From Thermoleophilales bacterium (GTDB lineage: Bacteria > Actinomycetota > Thermoleophilia > Solirubrobacterales > 70-9): a stretch of 64,000 bases of DNA. Numbering within the stretch: the stretch's first letter is position 1; each line of letters begins with the position of its first letter. The notes under the pieces were generated by a model, which made no database searches, had not been told where the DNA came from, and worked only from the letters and a program-made list of their open reading frames with translations. Location of the stretch: the NCBI GenBank assembly GCA_020636955.1, contig JACJWY010000011.1:1-64000 (forward strand), written 5' to 3'. Positions 42,875-51,447 of the stretch are shown in pieces. The translations under genes and the position numbers were made by a program.

Positions 42875-44107
42875 TTGAAGCCGAGACGACCAAAGCCATT
42901 TCCGATCGCCGCCTTTGCGGCCATGCTCGCCTGCCTCACTTTCGCCGGGATCGGATCCGGCACCGCCAGCGGCGCAACCAGCTCGGGGGGCGGATTCGTG
43001 ATTCCGGAAACCCCGAAGGTTTCGGATGTGATCTGCCTGACCGGCTGTACCAAGCTGCGCGAGGTCTCGGTTGGCGGTTCGGTTCAGATCACCGGGTCGA
43101 GCATGGGCTCCGTTTCCTCCGTCGCCTTCCGCGGTCCGAAGAAGAACATCCGCGTGAAGCCGGACCTAGTGACGAAGACCAGGGTCGAGGCCACCGTTCC
43201 GGATGGTGCCGTCACCGGTCGGGTGCGGGTCGTTTCAAACACCAATTCGGTTTCCGAGCCGTCCGGCCAGACTCTGACCGTTAGCGGCGAAAAGTTCAAA
43301 CGCACCGGCAAGCTCACCCTTACCGACGCGAGTACTTCCCCCCGCAAGGCTTTTCAGTTCGGAATCAGGCGACCGGTCCTCAATTTCGTGGTCAACGGCG
43401 CCACACCGACGGTCAACCTGCGGGTCGACATCGTCAACGCGAGCGGCGATGTGGTCAGGAGCCGGTTCCTCGACGGGGTCGCAACCGGGTCGGTCGAGAA
43501 GGTTGGCTGGAGCGGGCTAGTGTCCAAAGGCCGGACCGCCCCGAACGGGGCCTACCATTTCGTGGTTCGTGGCAACGACGGAGTGGCGGCCTCACTTTCG
43601 ACCCGACTCAAGGTCCAGCGCCGGCAGGCGGCCCAGGCATCGCGGACCGGGCGAGGGAAGGCTGTCGACCCGCTCGGATTCAGGATGTACGGCTTCATAT
43701 TCCCGGTTCGGGCACCCCACTCTTACGGCGACGGAATCGGCGCCCCCAGGGCCGGGCACACCCATCAGGGCCAGGACGTGATGGCAGCCTGTGGCAGCCG
43801 GATGGTTGCTGCCCGCGCGGGTACGGTCTACTACAACGACTACGACAGCGCTGCCGGCTGGTACATCGTGATCAACACCCGCGCCAACGGCGGCCGCAGC
43901 ATGGCCTACATGCATATGCCGAGGCAGTCGCCGCTCAAGGTCGGGGCCCGCGTGAAGACCGGGCAGCCGATCGGCAGAGTCGGCGAGACCGGCGACGCAA
44001 CGGCCTGTCATCTGCATTTCGAACTGTGGTCGGGGCCTGGCTGGTATCAGGGCGGCACCTTCCTCAATCCCACGCCGTCGCTGAAGGCCTGGGACCGCTA
44101 CAGCTGA
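42875..44107 (+). CDS. secreted M23 family metallopeptidase
   Basis: A 410-residue exported protein starting with TTG after AGGAAGAG. Its signal peptide ends SGA near residue 34. An IPT/TIG-like fold (about 60-135) and a FlgD-Ig-like segment (about 160-250, NGAYHFVVRGNDG) come before the C-terminal LytM/M23 domain. The zinc site uses HTHQGQD and HLHFELW. It should cleave peptidoglycan cross-bridges. Control by the c-di-AMP riboswitch fits the known link between this nucleotide and wall turnover. Confidence 0.9.
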   Translation: MKPRRPKPFPIAAFAAMLACLTFAGIGSGTASGATSSGGGFVIPETPKVSDVICLTGCTKLREVSVGGSVQITGSSMGSVSSVAFRGPKKNIRVKPDLVTKTRVEATVPDGAVTGRVRVVSNTNSVSEPSGQTLTVSGEKFKRTGKLTLTDASTSPRKAFQFGIRRPVLNFVVNGATPTVNLRVDIVNASGDVVRSRFLDGVATGSVEKVGWSGLVSKGRTAPNGAYHFVVRGNDGVAASLSTRLKVQRRQAAQASRTGRGKAVDPLGFRMYGFIFPVRAPHSYGDGIGAPRAGHTHQGQDVMAACGSRMVAARAGTVYYNDYDSAAGWYIVINTRANGGRSMAYMHMPRQSPLKVGARVKTGQPIGRVGETGDATACHLHFELWSGPGWYQGGTFLNPTPSLKAWDRYS

Positions 44108-44127
44108 GACCCGGCCTGTACTGATAC

Positions 44128-44142
44128 TGAGACTAATTCTCA
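44128..44142. promoter_or_regulatory. putative Zur/Fur operator
   Basis: TGAGACTAATTCTCA is an inverted repeat (TGAGA/TCTCA arms) resembling Fur-family boxes. It overlaps a second pair of arms, ACTAA/TTAGT (44132-44148). It lies just upstream of a TATAAAT element and of the zinc uptake operon that ends in its own Fur-family gene, so autoregulation by zinc is likely. Confidence 0.6.
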
Positions 44143-44150
44143 TTTAGTGC

Positions 44151-44157
44151 TATAAAT
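44151..44157 (+). promoter_or_regulatory. -10 element of the zinc uptake operon
   Basis: TATAAAT ends 11 bases before the GTG start at 44169, implying a leaderless or nearly leaderless transcript. The putative Zur box overlaps the -35 region. Confidence 0.5.
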
Positions 44158-44168
44158 CGGATGCAGCC

Positions 44169-45950
44169 GTGTTCGAAGCATTCTCTCTCCCCTTCTTCCA
44201 GCGAGGACTTTTCGAGATCCTCCTGCTCGCCGTTCCCTGCGGACTGGTCGGTTCCTGGGTGGTGCTTCGCGGCCTGGCTTTTCACTCGCATGCGGTCGGT
44301 ACCGCGACCTTCCCCGGGCTGGTGCTGGCCGACGGGCTGGGCTTTGCCGCCGCGCTGGGTGCGATCGGGGCGGCCGCGGCTTTCACCCTGCTGAGTGTCC
44401 TGATCGCCCGATCCCGTCGCACCGGGACCGACAGCGTCACCGCCCTGGCGCTCGCTGCCTGCCTCGCCGGCGGCGTGATCCTGGCCAGCGATGTCTTCAA
44501 TTCGGGCGCGAACGTGGACACCCTGCTCTTCGGTTCACTGCTCGCAATCGACCCCGGCGACCTGAGGCTGGCCGCGGTAGTCGCCCTGATCGCCCTCGGA
44601 GGATCCCTCTTGGTCGGCCATCACTGGCTGGCTAGGGGATTTGACCCGGGAGCCGCAAGGGGGCTCCGCTCCGACTCGTCGCTTTTTGACGCGGCCCTGC
44701 TCGCCGTCGTCGCGATCACCGTGGTTGCGACCCTGAGCGCAGTCGGAGCCCTGCTCGTTTCAACCCTGGTCGTGGTTCCCGCCGCGACCGCCCGGCTTTT
44801 CACCCGTCGCGTCCTCACCCTTGTTTGCGCGTCGGTCGCCCTGGTCGCGGTCGAAGGCACCTTCGGCCTCTGGCTCTCGGTCCAGACCAACGCCCCTCCC
44901 GGCGCGACCATCGCGGTCACCAGCGGCGTCGCCTTCGGAGTCGCCCTCCTCGCCCGCTCCAGGGCCGTGAAACGGGCTCTGCGGCCGCTGGCGATGGCCG
45001 CGGCCGTGATCGCCCTGGCGCTTCTGGGTACCGGCTGTGGCACCCGTAGTTCCGGCGGGGACGGTCCGAAGGTCGTGGCAACCACCACCCAGGTCGGGGA
45101 TTTCGTGAGCGAAGTCGGTGGCGAAAAGGTCGACCTGACCACGATCCTCAAGCCCAACACCGACCCGCATGAGTACGAGCCCAGGCCTTCCGACGTTCAG
45201 GCGGTGGCGGACGCAGACATCATCTTCAGAAGCGGCGGCCACCTGGACGACTGGACCGATGATCTGATCAAGGACAGCGGCTCCGACGCCACCGTGGTTG
45301 ACCTCAGCCAGGATCTGCCGGTTCGCCTTTTTGGAACCGGTGATCACGAGCATCAGGGCGAGGATCAAACCGATGACGGCGAGGAGTTCGATCCCCACTG
45401 GTGGCAGGACCCGGTGAATGCCCGTTTCGCGTCGGCCCGCATCGAGTCCGTCCTTGCCGCGGCGAACCCCGAAGAGGCCGATTACTACCGGGGACGGTCC
45501 CGGCGATTTGACAACAAGATCACCGATCTGACAGATCGCACCCGGACCTGTATCCGCCGGGTGCCGGTCGGTGAGCGCAAGATCGTCACCGACCACGACG
45601 CCTTCGGGTACTTCACAAACCGCTTCGGGATCGAGACCGTAGGGACGGTAATCCCGGCCCTGACAACCGAAGCCCAGCCCTCGGCCGGCGACCTCGCGGA
45701 CCTCGAGAAAACGATCCGGAGCGAGAACGTCAAGGCGATCTTTCCGGAAGAGTCGGTCTCGCCCGCGCTTTCCGAGGCCCTGGCAAAGGACACCAGCGCA
45801 AGCTCCGATTACTCGCTCTACGGCGACACGCTCGGGCCTGAAGGCACGCCAGGAGAGAGTTGGCTGGGGTCAATGAAGTCGAATGTGAATTCCATCGTCG
45901 CCGGGATGTCGGGCGGAAGGGTGACCTGCTTCGGGGGTTCCGGTGAGTAA
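44169..45950 (+). CDS. metal ABC permease fused to zinc/manganese-binding protein
   Basis: A 593-residue fusion. Residues 1-265 form an ABC-3 type permease with about eight helices (LRGLAFHSHAVGTATFPGLV). Residues 270-290 look like a lipoprotein signal with lipobox GTGC (Cys290), and 300-593 form a ZnuA/AdcA-type binding protein. Metal ligands are visible in TDPHEYEP, DPHWWQDP and DHDAFGYF, with an acidic His-containing loop (GDHEHQGED). No stop separates the halves. A GTG at 44967 could allow separate translation of the binding protein. It works with the ATPase and second permease downstream. Confidence 0.88.
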   Translation: MFEAFSLPFFQRGLFEILLLAVPCGLVGSWVVLRGLAFHSHAVGTATFPGLVLADGLGFAAALGAIGAAAAFTLLSVLIARSRRTGTDSVTALALAACLAGGVILASDVFNSGANVDTLLFGSLLAIDPGDLRLAAVVALIALGGSLLVGHHWLARGFDPGAARGLRSDSSLFDAALLAVVAITVVATLSAVGALLVSTLVVVPAATARLFTRRVLTLVCASVALVAVEGTFGLWLSVQTNAPPGATIAVTSGVAFGVALLARSRAVKRALRPLAMAAAVIALALLGTGCGTRSSGGDGPKVVATTTQVGDFVSEVGGEKVDLTTILKPNTDPHEYEPRPSDVQAVADADIIFRSGGHLDDWTDDLIKDSGSDATVVDLSQDLPVRLFGTGDHEHQGEDQTDDGEEFDPHWWQDPVNARFASARIESVLAAANPEEADYYRGRSRRFDNKITDLTDRTRTCIRRVPVGERKIVTDHDAFGYFTNRFGIETVGTVIPALTTEAQPSAGDLADLEKTIRSENVKAIFPEESVSPALSEALAKDTSASSDYSLYGDTLGPEGTPGESWLGSMKSNVNSIVAGMSGGRVTCFGGSGE

Positions 45951-46731
45951 CCGGCATTCAAGCCGCGAACCGGTGATCCGGGCGGCCCACGCGACTCTCG
46001 GTTACGAGGGAACCCCGGTCCTGCACGGACTCGAATTCCAGGTTCCGGCCGGATCAAGGGTCGGCATACTCGGCCCCAACGGCGGCGGCAAGACCACCCT
46101 TTTCCGGGCCCTCACCGGGGAGATCGCACCGCTCTCCGGAGATCTGAAAGTGAGGGCCACCACCGCGACGGTCGCGCAGACCGACCGTTCCCGGCTCGAC
46201 TATCCGGTCTCGGCGCTGGATGTGGCAGCCATGGGCGCCCTGGCGAGATTGCCATGGTGGAAGCGGCCCGGCAGATCCGAAAGGCGTCAGGCGCTTGAGT
46301 CGCTGACCATGGTCGGTCTCGCCGATCTCGCCGACGCTACCTTCGGGGATCTCTCGGGTGGCCAGCGCCAGCGGGTCCTGATCGCTCGAGCCCTGACCGC
46401 CGACGCTGAACTGCTGCTCATGGACGAGCCGTTCACCGGCCTCGATGCAACCAGCGAGCAGCGGCTGGAAGAGCTGATCGACCGGCTTGCCGCAAATGGA
46501 CGAACGGTGATGATCGCCACCCATGAAGTCGAGCAGGCAGAACGCTGGGACCTGGTCCTTTGTCTCAACGGAGAGCAGATCTCTTTCGGTGACCCGGCAT
46601 CTGCGATCAGCAAGCCGGTTCTGGAAGCAACCTACGGCGGCCACATCGTCGAGATCCCCGGCCAGCCCGAACTCGGAGTCCTGCCTGCCCACCATCACCA
46701 TCACGGCGACGCTGAAAGGCCGGGCCGATGA
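45943..46731 (+). CDS. znuC: metal ABC transporter ATP-binding protein
   Basis: A 262-residue ATPase. Walker A is GPNGGGKT (44-51), the signature LSGGQ is at 137-141, Walker B ends at Asp161-Glu162 (LLLMDEP), and the switch His is 194. The C terminus carries a run of five His (PAHHHHHGD), a possible metal buffer. GTG start overlaps the previous gene by eight bases. It energises zinc (or manganese) import with the two flanking permeases. Confidence 0.92.
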   Translation: MSNRHSSREPVIRAAHATLGYEGTPVLHGLEFQVPAGSRVGILGPNGGGKTTLFRALTGEIAPLSGDLKVRATTATVAQTDRSRLDYPVSALDVAAMGALARLPWWKRPGRSERRQALESLTMVGLADLADATFGDLSGGQRQRVLIARALTADAELLLMDEPFTGLDATSEQRLEELIDRLAANGRTVMIATHEVEQAERWDLVLCLNGEQISFGDPASAISKPVLEATYGGHIVEIPGQPELGVLPAHHHHHGDAERPGR

Positions 46732-47603
46732 TCGACTGGCTGGCCGATCCACTGGCCCACGGGTTCACGGTGCGGGCCCTGATCGAAATCTCCCTGCTGG
46801 GGCTGGTCAGCGGTGCGGTTGGCTGCTGGGTGGTCCTTTTCGGCATCTCCTACAGCGCCGAGTCACTCGCCCACGGCATGTTCCCGGGGCTGGTCGGAGC
46901 CGCCCTGCTCGGCCTTCCCCTCCTGGTCGGGGGGGCAGCCGGGATCATCCTCGCCGGGCTGCTGATCGGCCTGGTCGGGCGACTTTCCGGGGATTCGGCC
47001 GACACGGCAATCGCCGTTGTCGTCACCTCCCTCTTCGGCCTGGGGGTGCTGCTCGCGCTGTCTCCCGAAAGTCCGCCCGGAATCCAGGCGCTCCTCTTCG
47101 GTGACCCGCTGGGCGTGACCGAGGGGCAACTGATTGCGACCGCCCTGATCGGAGCAGCCGTGCTTGTGGTTCTCCGGACCGGACACGATCGTTTTCTCGC
47201 GGTCGGATTTGACGATGCGCCCGGCCGGATTCGTGGCCTCTCCCCCGCCCTGATCCAGACGCTCTTGCTCGTCCTCGTGGCGGTGACGGTACTGGTCGGA
47301 GTGCAGGCTCTCGGCAACCTGCTGGTTGCGGCGATTCTGGTTGGCCCGGCGGCCGCAGCACGACTTCTCAGCAGTCGCATGAAGTCAATGATCCTTCTGA
47401 GTGCGGGCATCGCGATCTTCTCCGGGGTGGCCGGCCTCTACCTGTCCTTCCACGCCCGGGTTGCGGCAGGGGCGGCGATCGTCGCCTGCCTGCTCGCCGC
47501 CTACCTGCTCGCGACGCTGATCGCCCGGGCAAGAACCGGGATCACCCGAATGCCCCCGATTCGAAAGGAGCCAGCCGATGAACGAGCCAGCCAACTGGTC
47601 TGA
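46728..47603 (+). CDS. znuB: metal ABC transporter permease
   Basis: A 291-residue ABC-3 permease with about eight helices (SYSAESLAHGMFPGLVGAALLG, GVQALGNLLVAAILVGPAAAARLL). It overlaps znuC by four bases and the Fur-family gene by 26. A second, fused permease opens the operon, so the transporter core is probably a heterodimer. Confidence 0.9.
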   Translation: MIDWLADPLAHGFTVRALIEISLLGLVSGAVGCWVVLFGISYSAESLAHGMFPGLVGAALLGLPLLVGGAAGIILAGLLIGLVGRLSGDSADTAIAVVVTSLFGLGVLLALSPESPPGIQALLFGDPLGVTEGQLIATALIGAAVLVVLRTGHDRFLAVGFDDAPGRIRGLSPALIQTLLLVLVAVTVLVGVQALGNLLVAAILVGPAAAARLLSSRMKSMILLSAGIAIFSGVAGLYLSFHARVAAGAAIVACLLAAYLLATLIARARTGITRMPPIRKEPADERASQLV

Positions 47604-48000
47604 GCATTCAGCCCGGCAGATCACCGCAGCCGGCCTGCGCCGGAGCACTCCCCGGCAACGTGTGATCGACCTGCTCGCCGACCGCGACTGCGCGGTCACC
47701 GCGCTAGAAATCGACGCGGAACTCGAAGGGGTTGGCCGGGCCACCGTCTACCGGGCGATCGAACAGCTAGAAGACCTGGGACTGGTCCGGAAAGTCGATC
47801 TCGGTTCCTCGGCCCATGGCTACGAGAAGATCGAACCCTCCGGCCATCATCACCACCACATCGTCTGCGATGACTGCGGCAAGGTCGAACCTTTCGAGGA
47901 CGAAGCCCTTGAGGAAGCAATCCATGACATCCACCGAAAGGGATTCAGGCTCGAATCCCACGAGGTGACCCTGCATGGTCACTGCGCGGATTGCTCCTGA
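47578..48000 (+). CDS. zur: Fur-family regulator, probably Zur
   Basis: A 140-residue regulator with an N-terminal winged helix (STPRQRVIDLLAD, GRATVYRAIEQLEDLGLV) and metal sites in the second half. HHHHHIVCDDCGKV holds the His cluster and first CxxC, and HGHCADC the second CxxC structural zinc site. As the last gene of a zinc uptake operon it is best read as Zur, repressing the operon when zinc is high. Its stop codon directly abuts that of the opposing vapC gene. Confidence 0.88.
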   Translation: MNEPANWSEHSARQITAAGLRRSTPRQRVIDLLADRDCAVTALEIDAELEGVGRATVYRAIEQLEDLGLVRKVDLGSSAHGYEKIEPSGHHHHHIVCDDCGKVEPFEDEALEEAIHDIHRKGFRLESHEVTLHGHCADCS

Positions 48001-48390
48001 TCAGCGGATTACGCGAATGTCTAGACCGAGGTCGAGCTCGGCCCAGGCCTGATCGGCGGTCAGGACCGGGAACTCCATTCGGCTGGCCAGGGCCAGGCAG
48101 GCCCGATCAGCCAGCGAAAGGCCGAGGTGGCGAGTCAGCGGTCGCAGGCGTGCAGCTTCGATCGAGTCATCGTGGGTGAACTCCTCGACCAGAAGCGCCG
48201 AGAAGAGCACACCACTTTCGTCCATCTCTCTTGCCAGCTCGTCAGGCTTCGCGTTTGCGCGCGAAAGTACTTCCAGCACTTCGCTGAGGTTGACCGAGGA
48301 GATGATTGACCCTCCGGCGAGGGCGGCCCGGATCGCATCCTCCCCCGGCTCAAGCTGCAGGTAAGCAAGCAGCGCCGAAGAGTCGAGCAC
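48001..48390 (-). CDS. vapC: PIN-domain toxin (VapC)
   Basis: A 129-residue PIN-domain ribonuclease. Conserved acids are Asp3 (MLDSSALLAYL), Glu in NLSEVLEVL, and Asp in LSLADRACLALA and VLTADQAW. PIN toxins cut tRNA or rRNA when freed from the antitoxin. It is 25 bases downstream of the antitoxin gene. Confidence 0.88.
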   Translation of the reverse strand: MLDSSALLAYLQLEPGEDAIRAALAGGSIISSVNLSEVLEVLSRANAKPDELAREMDESGVLFSALLVEEFTHDDSIEAARLRPLTRHLGLSLADRACLALASRMEFPVLTADQAWAELDLGLDIRVIR

Positions 48391-48415
48391 GCATTCCTCC
48401 CGAAATTGAGTTGTT

Positions 48416-48709
48416 TCAGGCAGTGAAACGCTCTTCTTCGCGTTTGGCTTCCTGACGCCGCTCCGCGATCAGTTCATCGACCATCGAGACGCCCTTTGGG
48501 GCGAGGTGGGCGAACATCCCCTTCGAGGCTTCCGCGATCGCCGCATACGGACGCAAGTTGAGAGAACCGTCCTCCTCCAGAGTCATGTGGAGGCGAGTTC
48601 CCTTTTCAATGCCGAGGTCTTTTCTTACTCGGGCCGGCAGAACCAGACGGCCGCGATCACCGACAACTATCTGGTTCGGACGGCGGGAGGATTCAGCTTT
48701 GTGGGCCAT
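48416..48709 (-). CDS. vapB: AbrB/MazE-type antitoxin
   Basis: A 97-residue protein. The swapped-hairpin DNA-binding fold covers residues about 10-55 (GDRGRLVLPARVRKDLGIEKGTRL), and a charged C-terminal helix should bind the toxin. No ribosome site precedes the ATG, so the message may be leaderless. It forms a type II pair with vapC. Confidence 0.85.
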   Translation of the reverse strand: MAHKAESSRRPNQIVVGDRGRLVLPARVRKDLGIEKGTRLHMTLEEDGSLNLRPYAAIAEASKGMFAHLAPKGVSMVDELIAERRQEAKREEERFTA

Positions 48710-48814
48710 ATAGAAACCGTACCACTGAACGGGATCGGCTCATCCAGCAATTTGACCTATTGGCCAGCGGGTTGAGCTTGGTGGCGGGGCGAAGCTCGCT
48801 GACTCCTTGTTTTG

Positions 48815-48836
48815 ATTCCCATTCGATGGTGCCGGG
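48815..48836 (-). repeat. partial duplicate of the guaA 3' end
   Basis: ATTCCCATTCGATGGTGCCGGG agrees at 19 of 22 positions with the terminal bases of guaA at 49855-49876, in the same orientation. In translation both give PGTIEWE. The two copies bracket the SGNH hydrolase gene, as attachment-site duplications would. Confidence 0.5.
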
Positions 48837-48848
48837 CGACTAGCCCGG
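48832..48848 (-). terminator. hairpin after the SGNH hydrolase gene
   Basis: CCGGGC and GCCCGG form a six-pair stem with a five-base loop, two bases after the stop codon of the hydrolase gene. No T-run follows, so termination efficiency is doubtful. Confidence 0.35.
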
Positions 48849-48850
48849 AG

Positions 48851-49822
48851 CTAACGAATGCGGTCGAGACGTTCCAGGGCCGAGAGGATCAGGTAGCTGC
48901 GGAGGTTCATGCCGTACCCGATCCGGTTGTGGATCGAGAGGTTGACCGTCCCGAGCCAGCGGTCGGGAGTGGAGGGCGAAGATAGGTGGATTCCGCCTTG
49001 GTCCAGGCCGTAGTTGAATTCCGGGCCGATCAGCTGTGACTGGGCCAGCCAGAGATCGACCAGGGGTACCCGGTTTTCCTTCGCTGTCTGCCGGATCACG
49101 GTGTTCACCTGGATCACCCGACCCGGCAGGCCGGGCCCCGAAAAACTGTTGTCCACCGCCATCGGGGCGGTGATTACAACCGGGGTAACCCGACGGGAGC
49201 GACAGGTGGCGATGATTGCTGCCAGCCTCGTCTCTACCTCCTCGAGCTGTACGGCCCCGAGCGCGGGAGTGGTGGCGCCCAGAGCTTCATTGGTGCCGAA
49301 CTGGATGAACGCGTAGCGCGGCGTCGTTGCGTCGATTTCGCAGGTCAGGTTCGACCCGATGCAGTCCAGACCGAAGTCGGTACCGCGCTCCATCGGGAAG
49401 TCAAAGAGAGTCCCGCCGCGGGAAACGAGAGAAACCCGGCTGAACGAATTGGACCACTCCTTGTGATTGCAGCTGGCTCCGGCAAGGTCGGTTCTGCCGA
49501 GCGGCAACCGAACCTTGCGATAGCGACGTACCACGCCAAGCAGTGAGTCACTCAGCCCGGTCGGCTGGTACCGATAGCAGCCCAGTCCGTAGAGCGAAAG
49601 GTGAGTCGCGGTGTTCGAATCGCCGACCTTGATGAACACCGGCCTGTCCCTGCCCTTCGATTGCCGCTGCTTCTCCTCCCGTTTCAGCTGGCTCACTGAT
49701 GCATCGGTCAGCCGGAGGTAGTCCGGGGTCGCGGCCTGCGCGATGCTTTCACCCCCGAGCGAGAGGCCGAGCAAAACCGCGGCCGCTGCGACGAATGCTC
49801 TGACTGTGACGAAAGCCCTCAT
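48851..49822 (-). CDS. secreted SGNH/GDSL hydrolase-like protein
   Basis: A 323-residue exported protein with a signal peptide ending AQAA. SGNH features are Gly67-Asp68-Ser69 with VGDSN, GTNE at 176-179, and Asp274/His279 (DQGGIH). Such enzymes deacylate lipids or sugars, and the substrate is unknown. Four cysteines could form disulfides. It sits between VapBC and guaA and is bracketed by a duplicated guaA end. Confidence 0.78.
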   Translation of the reverse strand: MRAFVTVRAFVAAAAVLLGLSLGGESIAQAATPDYLRLTDASVSQLKREEKQRQSKGRDRPVFIKVGDSNTATHLSLYGLGCYRYQPTGLSDSLLGVVRRYRKVRLPLGRTDLAGASCNHKEWSNSFSRVSLVSRGGTLFDFPMERGTDFGLDCIGSNLTCEIDATTPRYAFIQFGTNEALGATTPALGAVQLEEVETRLAAIIATCRSRRVTPVVITAPMAVDNSFSGPGLPGRVIQVNTVIRQTAKENRVPLVDLWLAQSQLIGPEFNYGLDQGGIHLSSPSTPDRWLGTVNLSIHNRIGYGMNLRSYLILSALERLDRIR

Positions 49823-49852
49823 GGCATCTGAATCGACGAAAGTTGCCGGTCG

Positions 49853-51400
49853 CTATTCCCACTCGATCGTGCCCGGAGGCTTCGAGGTGATGTCGTAAGC
49901 CACCCGGTTTACGCCGGATACCTCGTTGATGATGCGGTTGGAAACCTTCTCGAGCACGTCGTAGGGGATCCGGGCCCAGTCGGCGGTCATCGCGTCCTTG
50001 GAGGTGACCGCACGGATCACCACCGGGTAGGCGTAGGTTCTCCCGTCGCCCTGGACCCCGACCGAGCGGATCACCGGCAGCACACAGAAGAACTGCCAGA
50101 GGTCCCGGTACATGTTCGCCCCGCCGACTTCCTCGTGAAGGATGTGGTCCGCCTGGCGGAGGATGTCCAATCGTTCCTTGTTGACCTCGCCGCCGACGAT
50201 CCGGATGCCGAGCCCGGGACCCGGGAAGGGCTGGCGCCAGACCATCCGGTCGGGCAGCTCGAGCTCGGTGCCGACCGCCCGTACCTCGTCCTTGAAGAGC
50301 ATCCGCAGGGGCTCGACCAGCTGAAATTCGATGTCTTCCGGAAGTCCGCCGACGTTGTGATGTGACTTGATCGTGGCGGCGTGGTCCGAACCGCCCGATT
50401 CGATCACGTCCGAATAGAGGGTGCCCTGGACCAGGAAGTCGGCCCCTTCGATTTTCGAAGCTTCCTCCTCGAAGACCCGGATGAACTCCTCGCCGATGAT
50501 CTTGCGCTTGGTCTCCGGGTCGGTCATCCCGGCCAGCTTGGTAAGAAACCGCTCCTCCGCGTCAACGTGGACCAGCGGGATGCCGAAGTGCTGGAAGTCC
50601 TCGACCACCTGCTCGGCCTCGTTCATGCGCATCAGTCCGTGATCGACGAAAACGCAGGTCAAACGGTCGCCGATCGCCTCGTGGACCAGTTTTGCGGCGA
50701 CGCTCGAATCGACTCCGCCGGAAAGGCCGCAGATCGCCTTGCCCTCCCCCACCTGCGCCCGGATCGCCTCGACCTGCTCGGTCACCACCGAGGCCGCGCT
50801 CCACTGCTGCTCGCAGCCGGCGACTTCACGCAGGAACCGCTTCAGGACCTCGGTTCCATAGGGGGTGTGGACCACCTCGGGGTGAAACTGGATCCCGTAG
50901 AGCTTCTTCTCTTTCGATTCCAGAGCAGCCACCGGCGAGCCGGGAGTTGAAGCGATCGGGGTGAACCCGTCGGGCGCTTCGAAAACCGAGTCACGGTGGC
51001 TCATCCAGCAAGTCTGCTCGACGGGTAATCCACCGAGCATAATGCCGCCGTCACCGGTGACGGTCAGCTCGGTCCGGCCAAACTCACCGGACTCCGCCCC
51101 CTCGACCTTGCCGCCCAGCGCCTTGGCCATCGCCTGCATGCCGTAACAGATGCCGAGCACCGGGATACCCAGATCGACCAGGCGTTCGGGGAACTCCGGG
51201 GCGCCCGGGTCATAGACCGAGGCCGGCCCGCCCGAAAGCACCAATGCCTTCGGGTTCCTCGCCTCGATTTGCTCCAGGGTGGTGCTGGCAGGCAGCAGCT
51301 CGGCAAAGACGCCGCATTCGCGGATGCGGCGGGCGATCAACTGGGAGTACTGACCCCCGAAATCGAGGACCAGCACTTCCTCCGTCGTGGCGGCTGTCAT
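49853..51400 (-). CDS. guaA: GMP synthase (glutamine-hydrolysing)
   Basis: A 515-residue amidotransferase making GMP from XMP. The class I glutaminase has the catalytic Cys in GICYGMQAM and the His-Pro-Glu triad end in [10 protein letters not shown]. The PP-loop is [12 protein letters not shown], and the C-terminal dimerisation domain ends PPGTIEWE. It lies 47 bases downstream of the guaB3 gene, so the two guanine-nucleotide genes form a unit. Confidence 0.97.
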   Translation of the reverse strand: MTAATTEEVLVLDFGGQYSQLIARRIRECGVFAELLPASTTLEQIEARNPKALVLSGGPASVYDPGAPEFPERLVDLGIPVLGICYGMQAMAKALGGKVEGAESGEFGRTELTVTGDGGIMLGGLPVEQTCWMSHRDSVFEAPDGFTPIASTPGSPVAALESKEKKLYGIQFHPEVVHTPYGTEVLKRFLREVAGCEQQWSAASVVTEQVEAIRAQVGEGKAICGLSGGVDSSVAAKLVHEAIGDRLTCVFVDHGLMRMNEAEQVVEDFQHFGIPLVHVDAEERFLTKLAGMTDPETKRKIIGEEFIRVFEEEASKIEGADFLVQGTLYSDVIESGGSDHAATIKSHHNVGGLPEDIEFQLVEPLRMLFKDEVRAVGTELELPDRMVWRQPFPGPGLGIRIVGGEVNKERLDILRQADHILHEEVGGANMYRDLWQFFCVLPVIRSVGVQGDGRTYAYPVVIRAVTSKDAMTADWARIPYDVLEKVSNRIINEVSGVNRVAYDITSKPPGTIEWE

Positions 51401-51447
51401 CGGTGGACGAGATCCTGACTTGCGGAAGGCAACCGGAAGCCGGTCAC

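Noticed and set aside
42685..43053. Minus-strand frame of 122 codons opposite the M23 gene start
   Set aside because: It covers the antisense of the riboswitch and signal peptide and has no recognisable domain.
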